A stretch of DNA of 64,000 nucleotides from Terasakiella sp033100395. GTDB taxonomy: Bacteria > Pseudomonadota > Alphaproteobacteria > Rhodospirillales > Terasakiellaceae. Of this stretch, positions 40,026 through 48,803 are shown in pieces (position 1 is the stretch's first letter; each line of letters begins with the position of its first letter). Both the position numbers and the translations under genes were made by a program. Below the pieces are notes generated by a model. It was not told the DNA's origin and ran no database searches. It saw only the letters and a program-made list of their open reading frames with translations. The stretch spans positions 1-64,000 of the forward strand of contig NZ_JAWLVJ010000003.1 of NCBI RefSeq assembly GCF_033100395.1. The letters run 5' to 3'.

Positions 40026-41465
40026 ATGCCGAAAATACGGGTCCATATGTTATTTAGAATTGTCGTTCTGTCCTTTTTTGTGATGAATGTGGCACATGCC
40101 GAAATTAAAACAGTGCCTTCTTCTCAGTCTGAAGTGCAGCTGTCTTATGCTCCTTTGGTGAAGTCAGCCGCACCAGCGGTGGTGAATATTTTTACCACCA
40201 AGACGGTGCGCACGCGTACGCGTTCGCCGCTGTTTAACGATCCTTTCTTCCGCCGTTTTTTTGGGCAGGCCTTTCCCAATGCCCCGCAGCAAGGTGGGCG
40301 TAAGAAAAAGGTTCAGAACTCTCTGGGTTCCGGCGTGATTGTTGAGCCAACCGGTGTGGTGATCACCAATCATCACGTGATTGAAGGGGCTGATGACATC
40401 AAGGTGGTTTTGAATGATCGTCGGGAATATGAAGCCAAGCTCTTGGGGTCAGACGAACGCACAGACCTTGCCATCCTTAAAATCAACACGGAAGGCGAGA
40501 TGTTGCCGACCCTGCAACTGGGTGATTCTGATAGTCTGGAAGTGGGTGACCTGGTGCTTGCCATCGGTAACCCTTTTGGTGTTGGCCAGACGGTGACCAG
40601 CGGGATTGTCTCAGCGCTTGCACGTACGCAGGTCGGCATTACCGATTACAGCTTCTTTATTCAGACCGATGCGGCCATTAACCCGGGTAATTCCGGTGGT
40701 GCGCTTGTGGATATGCATGGCAAGCTGATCGGGGTGAATTCGGCTATTTATTCCAAAGGCGGTGGGTCTAACGGTATCGGCTTTGCGATTCCGGCCAGTA
40801 TGGTGCGCTCTGTTCTGTCGGGCGTTAGCAAAACAGGCAAGGTGGTTCGCCCGTGGCTTGGGGCAAACGGTCAGGCTGTCACACAAGACTTGGCCACCAG
40901 TTTTAATTTGTCACGCCCGACAGGCGTATTGATTGATGACGTCTATCCCAAAGGTCCCGCGGACCAGGCGGGTCTGAAACGGGGCGATATCATCCTGTCC
41001 ATCGACGGGCGTGAAGTTAATGAGCCACAGGCCCTGCGTTTCCGTCTGGCGACATTGGCATTGGGCGATACCATTGAATTGGGCGTTCTGCGCCGTGGAC
41101 AGCAGGTGAAACTGATGTTTGAAGCTTTGCCACCACCTGAAACCCCCAAGCGCAATCAGACAGGCCTAAAAGGCTATCACCCGTTTGACGGTGCGGTCGT
41201 GGTGAATATGTCCCCGGCGCTGAATGATGAACTGGGGTGGAACACCATGTTGTCCGGTGTGGCGATTGAAAAAATTCGTCGGGGCAGTACGGCCAATCGC
41301 CTGCGCTTCAAGCCCGGCGACCGTATCACCGGGATCAACGGCATTGAGATTAAATCCGTGCGTGATCTGGTGCGGGTGCTGAACAAGTTTGAACCGCGCA
41401 AAGGCGACTGGCTTGTCGGTATTATTCGCAATGGTAAACGAAAAGAGCTAAGATTCCGCGGATGA
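40026..41465 (+). CDS. Do/HtrA-type periplasmic serine protease
   Basis: A 479-residue protease-chaperone for misfolded envelope proteins. A signal peptide (MLFRIVVLSFFVMNVAHA) follows seven residues that may be untranslated; the alternative start is 40047. The trypsin-like domain has the triad H117 (ITNHHVIEG), D147 (RTDLAILK) and S223 (INPGNSGGAL). Two PDZ domains follow (about 275-370 and 385-479). Its stop overlaps the rarA start by four bases. DegP, DegQ and DegS cannot be told apart by sight; length and two PDZ domains favour a DegP/DegQ-like protein. Confidence 0.93.
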   Translation: MPKIRVHMLFRIVVLSFFVMNVAHAEIKTVPSSQSEVQLSYAPLVKSAAPAVVNIFTTKTVRTRTRSPLFNDPFFRRFFGQAFPNAPQQGGRKKKVQNSLGSGVIVEPTGVVITNHHVIEGADDIKVVLNDRREYEAKLLGSDERTDLAILKINTEGEMLPTLQLGDSDSLEVGDLVLAIGNPFGVGQTVTSGIVSALARTQVGITDYSFFIQTDAAINPGNSGGALVDMHGKLIGVNSAIYSKGGGSNGIGFAIPASMVRSVLSGVSKTGKVVRPWLGANGQAVTQDLATSFNLSRPTGVLIDDVYPKGPADQAGLKRGDIILSIDGREVNEPQALRFRLATLALGDTIELGVLRRGQQVKLMFEALPPPETPKRNQTGLKGYHPFDGAVVVNMSPALNDELGWNTMLSGVAIEKIRRGSTANRLRFKPGDRITGINGIEIKSVRDLVRVLNKFEPRKGDWLVGIIRNGKRKELRFRG

Positions 41466-42751
41466 GTTCCCTATTCGAAGATCAGGCCCCACGGCCTTTA
41501 GCTGACAGTCTGCGCCCCCAATCGCTGGAAGAGGTGATCGGGCAGGACCATCTGTTGGCCGAAGATGGCCCTATTGGCCGTATGGTTGCCAATGGCGGGC
41601 GCCTGACTTCGATGATCCTGTGGGGGCCGCCGGGGTGCGGTAAAACCACTGTGGCGCGGCTTTTAGCGGATAAGACGGATTTATACTTCGAACCACTGTC
41701 TGCCATCTTTTCCGGTGTGGCTGATCTGAAAAAAGTCTTTAAGGATGCCAAGATGCGCCGCGAAGGCGGGCAGGGCACCTTGTTGTTTATCGATGAGATC
41801 CATCGCTTCAATCGTGCGCAACAAGATGGCTTTCTGCCCTTTGTCGAAGACGGTACGGTGGTGCTGGTCGGGGCAACGACGGAAAATCCGTCTTTTGAAC
41901 TGAACGCAGCCTTGATGTCACGCTGCCGGGTGATGGTGCTCAATCGCTTGTCTGATGACGCCTTGGAAGGGCTTTTGGGCCGGGCAGAGGCGGAAAAGAA
42001 GCGTGATTTGCCGTTGGATGAAGATGCGCGTGCATCCTTGCGGGCGATGGCTGATGGCGATGGGCGGTATCTTTTGAATATGGTGGAAGCGGTCTATGAA
42101 GTGCCGGATGGGGAAGTGTTGGGCACAGACACGCTTTCTCAGGTCGTGCAGAAACGCATGCCGATTTATGACAAGTCCCAGGAAGGCCACTATAACCTGA
42201 TCTCCGCCTTCCAGAAATCCCTGCGCGGCAGTGATGCGGATGCGGCCCTTTATTGGTTTGCCCGGATGCTGGATGGCGGGGAAGACCCGAAATATATCGC
42301 GCGTCGCCTGCTGATTACGTCGGTCGAAGATGTGGGCACAGCGGACCCCAATGCCATGACGCAAGCTTTACAGGCGTGGGAAAGCTATGAACGGTTGGGC
42401 AGTCCACAAGGGGAATATGCGCTTGCACAGGCCGTTGTTTATGTGGCGACGGCACCGAAATCCAATGCGTCATACGTGAGTTACAAGGCCGCACGGGATA
42501 TGGCAAAACGCACGGGATCGTTGATGCCGCCCAAACACATTTTGAATGCCCCCACCAAAATGATGAAAGAGATCGGCTATGGCGAGGGCTATCAGTATGA
42601 TCACGATGCTGAAGACGGCTTTTCCGGTCAGGATTTCTTCCCCGAAGAATTGGGGCGTCAGCAGTTCTATCACCCCAAAGACAAAGGGTTTGAGCGCGAA
42701 CTTTCTAAACGTCAGGCCTATTGGGCAAAGCTGAGACGCGAGAAGTGGTAG
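41462..42751 (+). CDS. rarA: Replication-associated recombination protein RarA
   Basis: A 429-residue AAA+ ATPase related to clamp loaders and acting at stalled replication forks. Walker A is GPPGCGKTT (55-63) and Walker B LLFIDEIHRF (107-116); sensor sequence ATTENPSFEL is present. The C-terminal region (DGGEDPKYIARRLL, then YVATAPKSNASY) is characteristic of RarA/MgsA. The four-base overlap with the protease gene suggests one transcript. Confidence 0.95.
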   Translation: MSSLFEDQAPRPLADSLRPQSLEEVIGQDHLLAEDGPIGRMVANGGRLTSMILWGPPGCGKTTVARLLADKTDLYFEPLSAIFSGVADLKKVFKDAKMRREGGQGTLLFIDEIHRFNRAQQDGFLPFVEDGTVVLVGATTENPSFELNAALMSRCRVMVLNRLSDDALEGLLGRAEAEKKRDLPLDEDARASLRAMADGDGRYLLNMVEAVYEVPDGEVLGTDTLSQVVQKRMPIYDKSQEGHYNLISAFQKSLRGSDADAALYWFARMLDGGEDPKYIARRLLITSVEDVGTADPNAMTQALQAWESYERLGSPQGEYALAQAVVYVATAPKSNASYVSYKAARDMAKRTGSLMPPKHILNAPTKMMKEIGYGEGYQYDHDAEDGFSGQDFFPEELGRQQFYHPKDKGFERELSKRQAYWAKLRREKW

Positions 42752-42761
42752 TTGGGGAAAC

Positions 42762-42846
42762 CGTCAGCCCGCACGCGTTGCGGGCTAATGGAGTAGTGCC
42801 AGAGCGCGGACTTTTCCCATTATGCCGCAACAGGTGCGGCATGACG
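42762..42846. repeat. Dispersed palindromic repeat, third copy
   Basis: The left end CGTCAGCCCGCACGCGTTGC and right end TATGCCGCAACAGGTGCGGC followed by ATGACG are near-complements, with a variable centre. It has the same architecture as 17430-17503. It lies between the convergent rarA and channel genes and may help terminate both. Confidence 0.7.
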
Positions 42847-42859
42847 AATTTGTATAAAC

Positions 42860-43660
42860 TTACTTCGCCTTAATAATCTCTTTCAATTCTTTCATCTCGT
42901 CACGCAAAGCAACGATTTCCAGGAGCAGGTTTTCGCGTTCGTCATGGGCGTTGGCTTCGACTTCCTGGGCATCGGCGGTGTGTTGGCTCTGCATGGCGTC
43001 AACCACCACACCGATGATCAGGTTCACAACGGCAAAGGTGGTGATCATGATGAAGGGAATGAAAATCCAATAGGCATCTTCGTGGACTGCCATCACAGGG
43101 CGCACGATTCCCATGGACCAGCTTTCCAGTGTCATGATCTGGAACAGCGTGTACATGGAGGCCCCGATATCGCCAAACCATTCGGTAAAGGTATCCTGAT
43201 AGAAATTTGTGGTCAAAACGGCAAAAACATAAAAGATCACGGTGATCAACCCGATGATGGAAAACATGCCCGGAATGGCCGTGATCAGGGCCTGAATAAC
43301 CGCGCGCATCTGCGGCACGGTGGATAGAAGACGAAGCACCCGCAGGATACGGAAAGATCGAAGAACCGCGAGTGGTCCAGAAGCCGGGATAAGTGCGATG
43401 CCGACAACAAGGGTGTCAAACAGGTTCCAGCCATCTTTAAAGAAGCTTAAGCCCCGGCCAAAAAGTTTCAGGAGAATTTCAACCACATAGATGCTAAGCG
43501 CAACTTGGTCAATCAGATGGAGGGCTGGGCCAAATTCCGCCATGATCCCGGCATCCGTTTCCAACCCCAATGTGATGGCATTGATGATGATCACAGCCGT
43601 AATGAAGTGCTGAACTTTTGGACCCTCAATCCAGTTGGCAACTTTCGTTCGCAAATCCAT
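42860..43660 (-). CDS. Bacterial voltage-gated sodium channel (NavBac type)
   Basis: A 266-residue single-domain six-helix ion channel that assembles as a tetramer. The S4 voltage sensor has arginines every third residue (R101, R104, R107, R110 in RSFRILRVLR). The pore selectivity filter is TLESW (177-181), the motif of NaChBac-like sodium channels. The C-terminus (about 235-266) is a coiled coil typical of the family's tetramerisation helix. In other marine bacteria such channels affect motility and pH or osmotic behaviour. Sodium selectivity is inferred from the filter. Confidence 0.92.
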   Translation of the reverse strand: MDLRTKVANWIEGPKVQHFITAVIIINAITLGLETDAGIMAEFGPALHLIDQVALSIYVVEILLKLFGRGLSFFKDGWNLFDTLVVGIALIPASGPLAVLRSFRILRVLRLLSTVPQMRAVIQALITAIPGMFSIIGLITVIFYVFAVLTTNFYQDTFTEWFGDIGASMYTLFQIMTLESWSMGIVRPVMAVHEDAYWIFIPFIMITTFAVVNLIIGVVVDAMQSQHTADAQEVEANAHDERENLLLEIVALRDEMKELKEIIKAK

Positions 43661-43828
43661 CGTCTTTTATTCCCCTAAAAGATAAGCATTGCCCACAGAA
43701 ATAGTCTGCTTTAGCGCTTCAATCAATGATAATCAGAAGGTTTCCAGCCATCTTCTATATTTCTATGGTGCAGTGCCGCATTTTTTGATAGATTCAGTGA
43801 AAATTATTCACAACTGGTTCTGATTTTT

Positions 43829-44224
43829 ATGTCATTTACTACATTTATCTATGTCGCCATTGGCGGGGCCATCGGCGCGATGGGGCGGTTTGCGGTTGTT
43901 TCCATGGTGGGTCATTGGGCGCATCATGCGGGATCACACTTTCCTTACGGAACCATGACGGTGAATATTCTGGGCTCGTTTATCTTGGGGGTATTGGTGG
44001 AAATCTCGGCACTCGCCTGGTCACCCAGTCCGGAAATCCGGGCCATGCTGGTGGTCGGGATGCTGGGTGCCTTTACCACTTTTTCCACATTTTCGCTGGA
44101 TGTGATAACATTGGGCAGCCGTGGTGAATGGGTGCAATTGGCGCTTTATACCGGGTTATCTGTTGCATTGTCCATCGCAGCCCTATATATGGGCATGCAA
44201 TCGATGAAAGCCCTCTTATCATAA
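43829..44224 (+). CDS. crcB: Fluoride exporter CrcB/Fluc
   Basis: A 131-residue four-helix membrane protein that works as a dual-topology dimer to expel fluoride. Signature segments are GGAIGAMGRF (12-21), N46 in TVNILGSF, and AFTTFSTFS (81-89), which contains the fluoride-lining Phe box. It is a single full-length gene, consistent with a homodimer. I looked for a fluoride riboswitch in the 168 bp upstream and did not see one. Confidence 0.93.
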   Translation: MSFTTFIYVAIGGAIGAMGRFAVVSMVGHWAHHAGSHFPYGTMTVNILGSFILGVLVEISALAWSPSPEIRAMLVVGMLGAFTTFSTFSLDVITLGSRGEWVQLALYTGLSVALSIAALYMGMQSMKALLS

Positions 44225-44236
44225 GGAACGCCCGCT

Positions 44237-45265
44237 ATGTCCGGTGTGAAGCAAATTACCGTCGCCAATGATGACGACGATATCCGTTTGGACCGTTGGT
44301 TTAAACGTCATTACCCAGAACTGTCCTATGGTCGTCTGGAAAAGCTGCTGCGCAAAGGTCAGATCCGACTGGATGGCAAACGGGCGAAATCCAACCAGCG
44401 TATTTCTGCGGGTCAGGTCGTGCGCGTCCCGCCCTTTGGCAATGATGGCGGCGTAAAACCCATTGAAAAGAAACAGGATGCCCATCTGTCGGATCAGGAA
44501 ATCGAAGAAATCCGCAGCTGGGTCTTGTACCGCGATGACGATGTGATCGTGATCAACAAGCCTGCGGGCCTTCCGACACAGGGCGGCACGGGCGTGAAAC
44601 GTCATCTGGATGGCTTGTTGCATGCTTTGAAATATGAAAAGACGGAAAAGCCCAAACTGTGTCATCGTCTGGATAAAGATACTTCCGGTGTTTTGCTGCT
44701 CGCACGCAGTGCCAATGTTGCGGCCAAAATGACCAAGGCGTTTAAGACCAAGGATGCACGTAAGCTCTATTGGGCGCTGACGGTTAAAGTGCCAACTCCG
44801 AAAGAAGGCAAGGTCTTTCAGCCCATCGCGAAATATCACAGCCATCATGGCGAACGGATGGTCATCGATGCGGATGAAGGCCAGGATGCGCGATCCCTTT
44901 ATCGCACCATCGAAAGCACCGGGAACGTCGCTGCCTGGGTTGCGTTGGAACCGCGCACAGGTCGCACACACCAGTTGCGTGTTCATTGCGCGTACCTGAA
45001 GACACCTATTCAGGGTGATGGCAAATATGGTGGCCAGGACGCATATCTGACAGGGGATGGGGTTTCCAAGAAAATGCACCTTCATGCCCGTCGCCTGCAA
45101 ATCCCGTCACCGGATGGTTATGGTGTCATCGATGTGACCGCCCCTATGCCGGATCACATGATCAAGTCGTGGGATTTCTTTGGCTTTGATGTGGATGAAG
45201 AAGACGCTGACGAGCTGTTTGACCTGACACAGAAAGTGACGGCGACCTACAAGCGCCACGATTAA
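44237..45265 (+). CDS. rluC: RluC/RluD-type 23S rRNA pseudouridine synthase
   Basis: A 342-residue enzyme. An N-terminal S4 RNA-binding domain (about 15-75) is followed by the catalytic domain with HRLDKDTSGVLLLA, whose D146 is the nucleophile. RTGRTHQLRVHCAYLKTPIQ is also typical. RluC modifies U955, U2504 and U2580 in E. coli 23S rRNA; RluC is favoured over RluD by overall resemblance, not certainty. It is 12 bp from crcB. Confidence 0.88.
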   Translation: MSGVKQITVANDDDDIRLDRWFKRHYPELSYGRLEKLLRKGQIRLDGKRAKSNQRISAGQVVRVPPFGNDGGVKPIEKKQDAHLSDQEIEEIRSWVLYRDDDVIVINKPAGLPTQGGTGVKRHLDGLLHALKYEKTEKPKLCHRLDKDTSGVLLLARSANVAAKMTKAFKTKDARKLYWALTVKVPTPKEGKVFQPIAKYHSHHGERMVIDADEGQDARSLYRTIESTGNVAAWVALEPRTGRTHQLRVHCAYLKTPIQGDGKYGGQDAYLTGDGVSKKMHLHARRLQIPSPDGYGVIDVTAPMPDHMIKSWDFFGFDVDEEDADELFDLTQKVTATYKRHD

Positions 45266-45292
45266 TTCAATCTGTCATCCCACACACGCTCC

Positions 45293-45392
45293 CTGTCATC
45301 CCGCACTTGTTGCGGGACAATCTGTAGATGGCATGTTTGAGAATTTATCTTTTCCCTCAACGGGTTGTCCCGGAATAAATCCGGGATGACAG
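45293..45392. repeat. Dispersed palindromic repeat, fourth copy
   Basis: The left end CTGTCATCCCGCACTTGTTG then CGGGACAA is nearly complementary to the right end TTGTCCCGGAATAAATCCGG then GATGACAG. The total is 100 bp. It lies between the convergent rluC-type gene and the gene at 45409. A partial CTGTCATCCCACA motif sits just before it (45272-45285). Confidence 0.8.
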
Positions 45393-45408
45393 GGAGAGGG
45401 CAAGGCAA

Positions 45409-46050
45409 TCAACCCACAATATCCAGACGGTTCTGGCTGAGCAGGCGGTTGGCGTAATCAACCGTGGCCTGATCCTGGCCGGATTGCTGCAGGCTTTCCT
45501 GAATGGTGGATAAAGCGCTTTGATCCTGTGCTCTGGGGCGTGTCAGGTCTTGTGCGGCCAGATAATACTGGCTGGTGTCCTGCGCCCCATTGGCATAAAG
45601 CGTGGTTTCAGTGACGATACCTGAAGAAGACGTGCTGGTTTCTGTTCCGGCAACGCGCGTGCTATCTGCCGCATCCTGCGCACTGGTATCTGCGTTTCTG
45701 TTGCGGCGTTCTTGTGTGATCTGAATATCAGTTGCGTTGACGTTATCCTGAATGATCTGATCGAGATTATCCAGGGCATCCTGCACGGCGCGCGCGTCCG
45801 CACGGTCAATAATCCCGCGTTGGATGTCTTCGGCGATATCAGCGCTTAGGCGGCTTCTGATCTGGGTTGGGTCGCTGACGGTACGTTGAGGTTGTGGATT
45901 ATTGTCAACATTGATAGCGACACGTTGGTTGGTATTACGGCGTTCTGCAGTGGCCGCCGCACGTGCTTCTCTGGTCTCTCTAGCCTCTGCCGGAGAGATG
46001 TTTTCCAGAGTCTGAAAAGGAACCGTGGTGCCTAAGCTGGGAATGGCCAT
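45409..46050 (-). CDS. Unidentified Q/N/D/R-rich protein (213 aa)
   Basis: I do not recognise this protein. It begins MAIPSLGTTVPFQTLENIS, has no signal peptide or membrane helix, and is rich in Ala, Asp, Gln, Arg and Thr, suggesting disorder with short helices. A middle segment (DIQRGIIDRADARAVQDALD) and the C-terminus (QDQATVDYANRLLSQNRLDI) look helical. The Thr/Ser stretch TETSTSSSGIVTETT is low in complexity. The composition is reminiscent of flagellar accessory proteins, but there is no motif to rely on. It starts 109 bp downstream of the acylphosphatase. Confidence 0.65.
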   Translation of the reverse strand: MAIPSLGTTVPFQTLENISPAEARETREARAAATAERRNTNQRVAINVDNNPQPQRTVSDPTQIRSRLSADIAEDIQRGIIDRADARAVQDALDNLDQIIQDNVNATDIQITQERRNRNADTSAQDAADSTRVAGTETSTSSSGIVTETTLYANGAQDTSQYYLAAQDLTRPRAQDQSALSTIQESLQQSGQDQATVDYANRLLSQNRLDIVG

Positions 46051-46158
46051 AGCGTCAACGTAATCAATTTTATGATGTCAGGGTTCTTTTCACGCCTAAT
46101 GCAGAATTTCTTTCTGCGCGCCGAATAGCCGATATTATGCGCGTAAATCGCTTTTTCG

Positions 46159-46434
46159 TCAAACAGTGCGTTCCTGCTTGAATCCGGCATCCACCGTTTC
46201 ATCGCTATTGGTGACTTTGATGTCATGGACTTTGGAAGCAGGCGATCCGCCCCAGCATTTTTCAATCAACTGATTGATGGCTGCGTCGTCGCCCTGCACG
46301 ACGGCTTCCACACTGCCGTCCATGCGGTTGCGCACCCAGCCGTTGAGGCCAAGTTCTGTCGCTGTGTCACGGGTCCAGGCGCGATACCAGACACCCTGAA
46401 CGCGTCCGGTAATTCTTAAATTTACTGTTTTCAT
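46159..46434 (-). CDS. acyP: Acylphosphatase
   Basis: A 91-residue enzyme hydrolysing carboxyl-phosphate bonds such as acetyl phosphate. The phosphate-binding loop with catalytic Arg is GRVQGVWYRAW, and the catalytic Asn lies in LGLNGWVRNRMDGSVEAV. ATG 46434 (MKTVNLRI) is chosen; a TTG at 46440 is in frame. No clear ribosome-binding site. Confidence 0.93.
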   Translation of the reverse strand: MKTVNLRITGRVQGVWYRAWTRDTATELGLNGWVRNRMDGSVEAVVQGDDAAINQLIEKCWGGSPASKVHDIKVTNSDETVDAGFKQERTV

Positions 46435-46479
46435 AATCAATTAGGTGGGGTCGTTGGTCCTGACCCCACCTTAGCATGA

Positions 46480-48588
46480 TCAGGCGGCTTGTTTAGAATT
46501 GTTTTGCATAAAAGTCGCAAATTTCTTGTCGGTTGTGCTGATATGTTTTTGCCATAGGCTGGCCAGCAGTCCGATCAGTTCAACAGAGGCATATTCACTT
46601 GGGTTCTGGATATAGTCGTCATAGGATTTTTCTACCCGGTTGATGAAGACCGAATGTTCTTCCCTGTGGGCTTCCAGATCAGGATAAGCAACACGTTCCA
46701 TCACTTTTTCTTCTTCGCTAAAGTGCTGCAGCGTATAGTCTTTCAGGTCCTTATACATGCCCGCAACCACGCCGCTTTCGCTGTTGTGTTTGATGGCGTT
46801 ATAAAGCTCGTTAATGCGCACAAGCATTTGTTGGTGATCTTCATCCACGCGCGCATCGCCGCAGGATAGGTCATCGGACCAGGTGAATAGTGTCTGTTCA
46901 TCCACATCTTCAAGTTGAACCTGTTTTAAGAAGCGCGCGACCTGCTCACGTAAGGTATTGGATTCACGTTCCAGTCCTTCAGAAGTCTGCATCAAGACGT
47001 TGGCCGATTCATTGGCAGCCTCGGCTGATTTCTGCACCTGTTGAATGGAGGTGGAGACTTCCTGTGTGCCACTGGAGGCCTGATCCACATTCATGGCGAT
47101 TTCCTGGGTAGCGGCACTTTGTTGTTCCACCGCTGTGGAAATGGTGGAAGAGATTTGATTGATCTCTGTAATCACACCCGCGATGGAGCGAATGGCATCG
47201 ACAGAGCGGTCAGTCGAGCTTTGAATTTCGGTGATCTGCTGGGTGATGTCTTCGGTCGCACGTGTGGTTTGGTTGGCGAGGTTCTTGACCTCGGAAGCAA
47301 CAACCGCAAAGCCTTTGCCAGCCTCACCCGCACGGGCAGCTTCGATGGTTGCGTTCAGGGCCAGGAGGTTGGTCTGTTCAGCGATATCGTTAATCAGGTT
47401 TACGATCTCCCCGATTTTGGAGACAGCCCCCGCCAGTTCGCCCATCTGTGCAGATGTGGCTTCGGATTGGGCCACGGCACGTGATGTCACATCAGAAGAC
47501 TGTCTCACCTGACGGCCAATTTCGGAGATGGAACTGGAAAGTTCTTCGGCGGCGGCGGCGACCGTCTGCACATTGGCGGTGGCTTCTTCTGAGGCACTGG
47601 CAACCGTTGTGGCCTGCAGTTTGGTTTCGGTTGATTCAGCAGAAACATCCTTGGACGCAGATCGAACCGAGGCATCGGCGTTGTTGAGCCCATCCAGCAC
47701 ATTGATCATGGTGACTTCAAACTCACGGATATAGCTGTTGATCAACTGGCGCTGCTGTTCCTTGATTTCCTGATCGCGTTCCTGTGCGCGGGTCAGTTCT
47801 TGTGTCTTGATCATATTGTCTTTGAAGACTTGAACGGCATCGGCCATATCACCGATTTCATCACCGCGTTCTCGGCCCCTTATCTCGGTTGATAGATCAC
47901 CGGAGGCCAGAGCAGACATGTTTTGTGTCATGACGGCTAATGGTCTTGTGATGTCACGTCCGATCAAAAATGATCCAAAAAAGACGATCAGTAAAACTGC
48001 GATAACGATGCCGCCAAGGACCAGAACCTGATTGAAAAAGGCGCTGTCCACATCATCCATATAGATGCCGGAGCCAATGGCCCATTCCCATGGCTTATAG
48101 CCTTTTACGAAAGACAGTTTTTCCACCGGGTCGTCAAAACCAGCTTTGGGCCAGTGATAAGAGACGAAACCGTCACCGGATTTCGCTGTTGCTGCAACCA
48201 GCTGGAACAGCGGCACGCCCTTTGGGTCTTTTGATGCTGACAGGTCTTTGCCGTTTAGTTCCGGTTTAATCGGATGCATGACGATGGTTGCGTTGAAATC
48301 TGTGATGAACAGATATTCTGATCCATCATAGCGCATGGCTTGCAGGGTTTTTGCAGCTTGTTGCTTGGCTTCACCCAAAGAGAGTTCACCCGCCTCAGCG
48401 CGATTGGCGAAATTTTCAACAATAGAGTAGGCCGTTTCGACAATATGCCGGGTTTTAATTTCCCGGTCTGCAATCATTGTGGCTTTGAATTGTTGCAGGC
48501 TGATGCCAACCAGTACAACAATACCTGTGAACGCAATCAGCGAGAGCATCAGGATTTTTTTTGAAATTGAGATGTTTTGTAATGACAT
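46480..48588 (-). CDS. Chemoreceptor with Cache sensor and C-terminal hemerythrin
   Basis: A 702-residue methyl-accepting chemotaxis protein. In order: membrane helix (about 12-30), single-Cache periplasmic sensor (about 35-188, with YDGSEYLFITDFNATIVMHP), second helix (about 190-212), HAMP, the MCP signalling hairpin (about 300-560, tip EQTNLLALNATIEAARAGEA), then a hemerythrin domain (about 575-690). Hemerythrin ligands are visible in LQHFSEEEKV, EAHREEHSVF and WQKHISTTDKKF. The protein should pass information to CheA/CheW. The di-iron domain suggests O2 or redox sensing, as shown for DcrH-type receptors. Confidence 0.95.
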   Translation of the reverse strand: MSLQNISISKKILMLSLIAFTGIVVLVGISLQQFKATMIADREIKTRHIVETAYSIVENFANRAEAGELSLGEAKQQAAKTLQAMRYDGSEYLFITDFNATIVMHPIKPELNGKDLSASKDPKGVPLFQLVAATAKSGDGFVSYHWPKAGFDDPVEKLSFVKGYKPWEWAIGSGIYMDDVDSAFFNQVLVLGGIVIAVLLIVFFGSFLIGRDITRPLAVMTQNMSALASGDLSTEIRGRERGDEIGDMADAVQVFKDNMIKTQELTRAQERDQEIKEQQRQLINSYIREFEVTMINVLDGLNNADASVRSASKDVSAESTETKLQATTVASASEEATANVQTVAAAAEELSSSISEIGRQVRQSSDVTSRAVAQSEATSAQMGELAGAVSKIGEIVNLINDIAEQTNLLALNATIEAARAGEAGKGFAVVASEVKNLANQTTRATEDITQQITEIQSSTDRSVDAIRSIAGVITEINQISSTISTAVEQQSAATQEIAMNVDQASSGTQEVSTSIQQVQKSAEAANESANVLMQTSEGLERESNTLREQVARFLKQVQLEDVDEQTLFTWSDDLSCGDARVDEDHQQMLVRINELYNAIKHNSESGVVAGMYKDLKDYTLQHFSEEEKVMERVAYPDLEAHREEHSVFINRVEKSYDDYIQNPSEYASVELIGLLASLWQKHISTTDKKFATFMQNNSKQAA

Positions 48589-48744
48589 GATCTATTCCCC
48601 CTTCATGGGTGTTTGGAGGGAAATTATCATGTTTATGTGCGCCGCAATATGATGCAGCGCAAGTTTTTGACCACCTAATCAGGTTCTTACGGATAGGTGT
48701 ATTATCTTTACGTGTATAAGCAAATGCACAATTGGTGACATAGC

Positions 48745-48780
48745 ATAAAAAAAGGCAGCTGAAATGATCAGCTGCCTTTT
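48745..48780 (-). terminator. Terminator after pccA
   Basis: On the minus strand AAAAGGCAGCTGA pairs with TCAGCTGCCTTTT (a perfect stem with a five-base loop), followed by a run of T. It follows the pccA stop by about 24 nt. Confidence 0.9.
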
Positions 48781-48803
48781 CTCAAGTCCTGTCAAAACTT
48801 GCC

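Noticed and set aside
43661..43828. Fluoride riboswitch before crcB
   Set aside because: The conserved GGNGATGG and pseudoknot pattern was not found in the upstream region.
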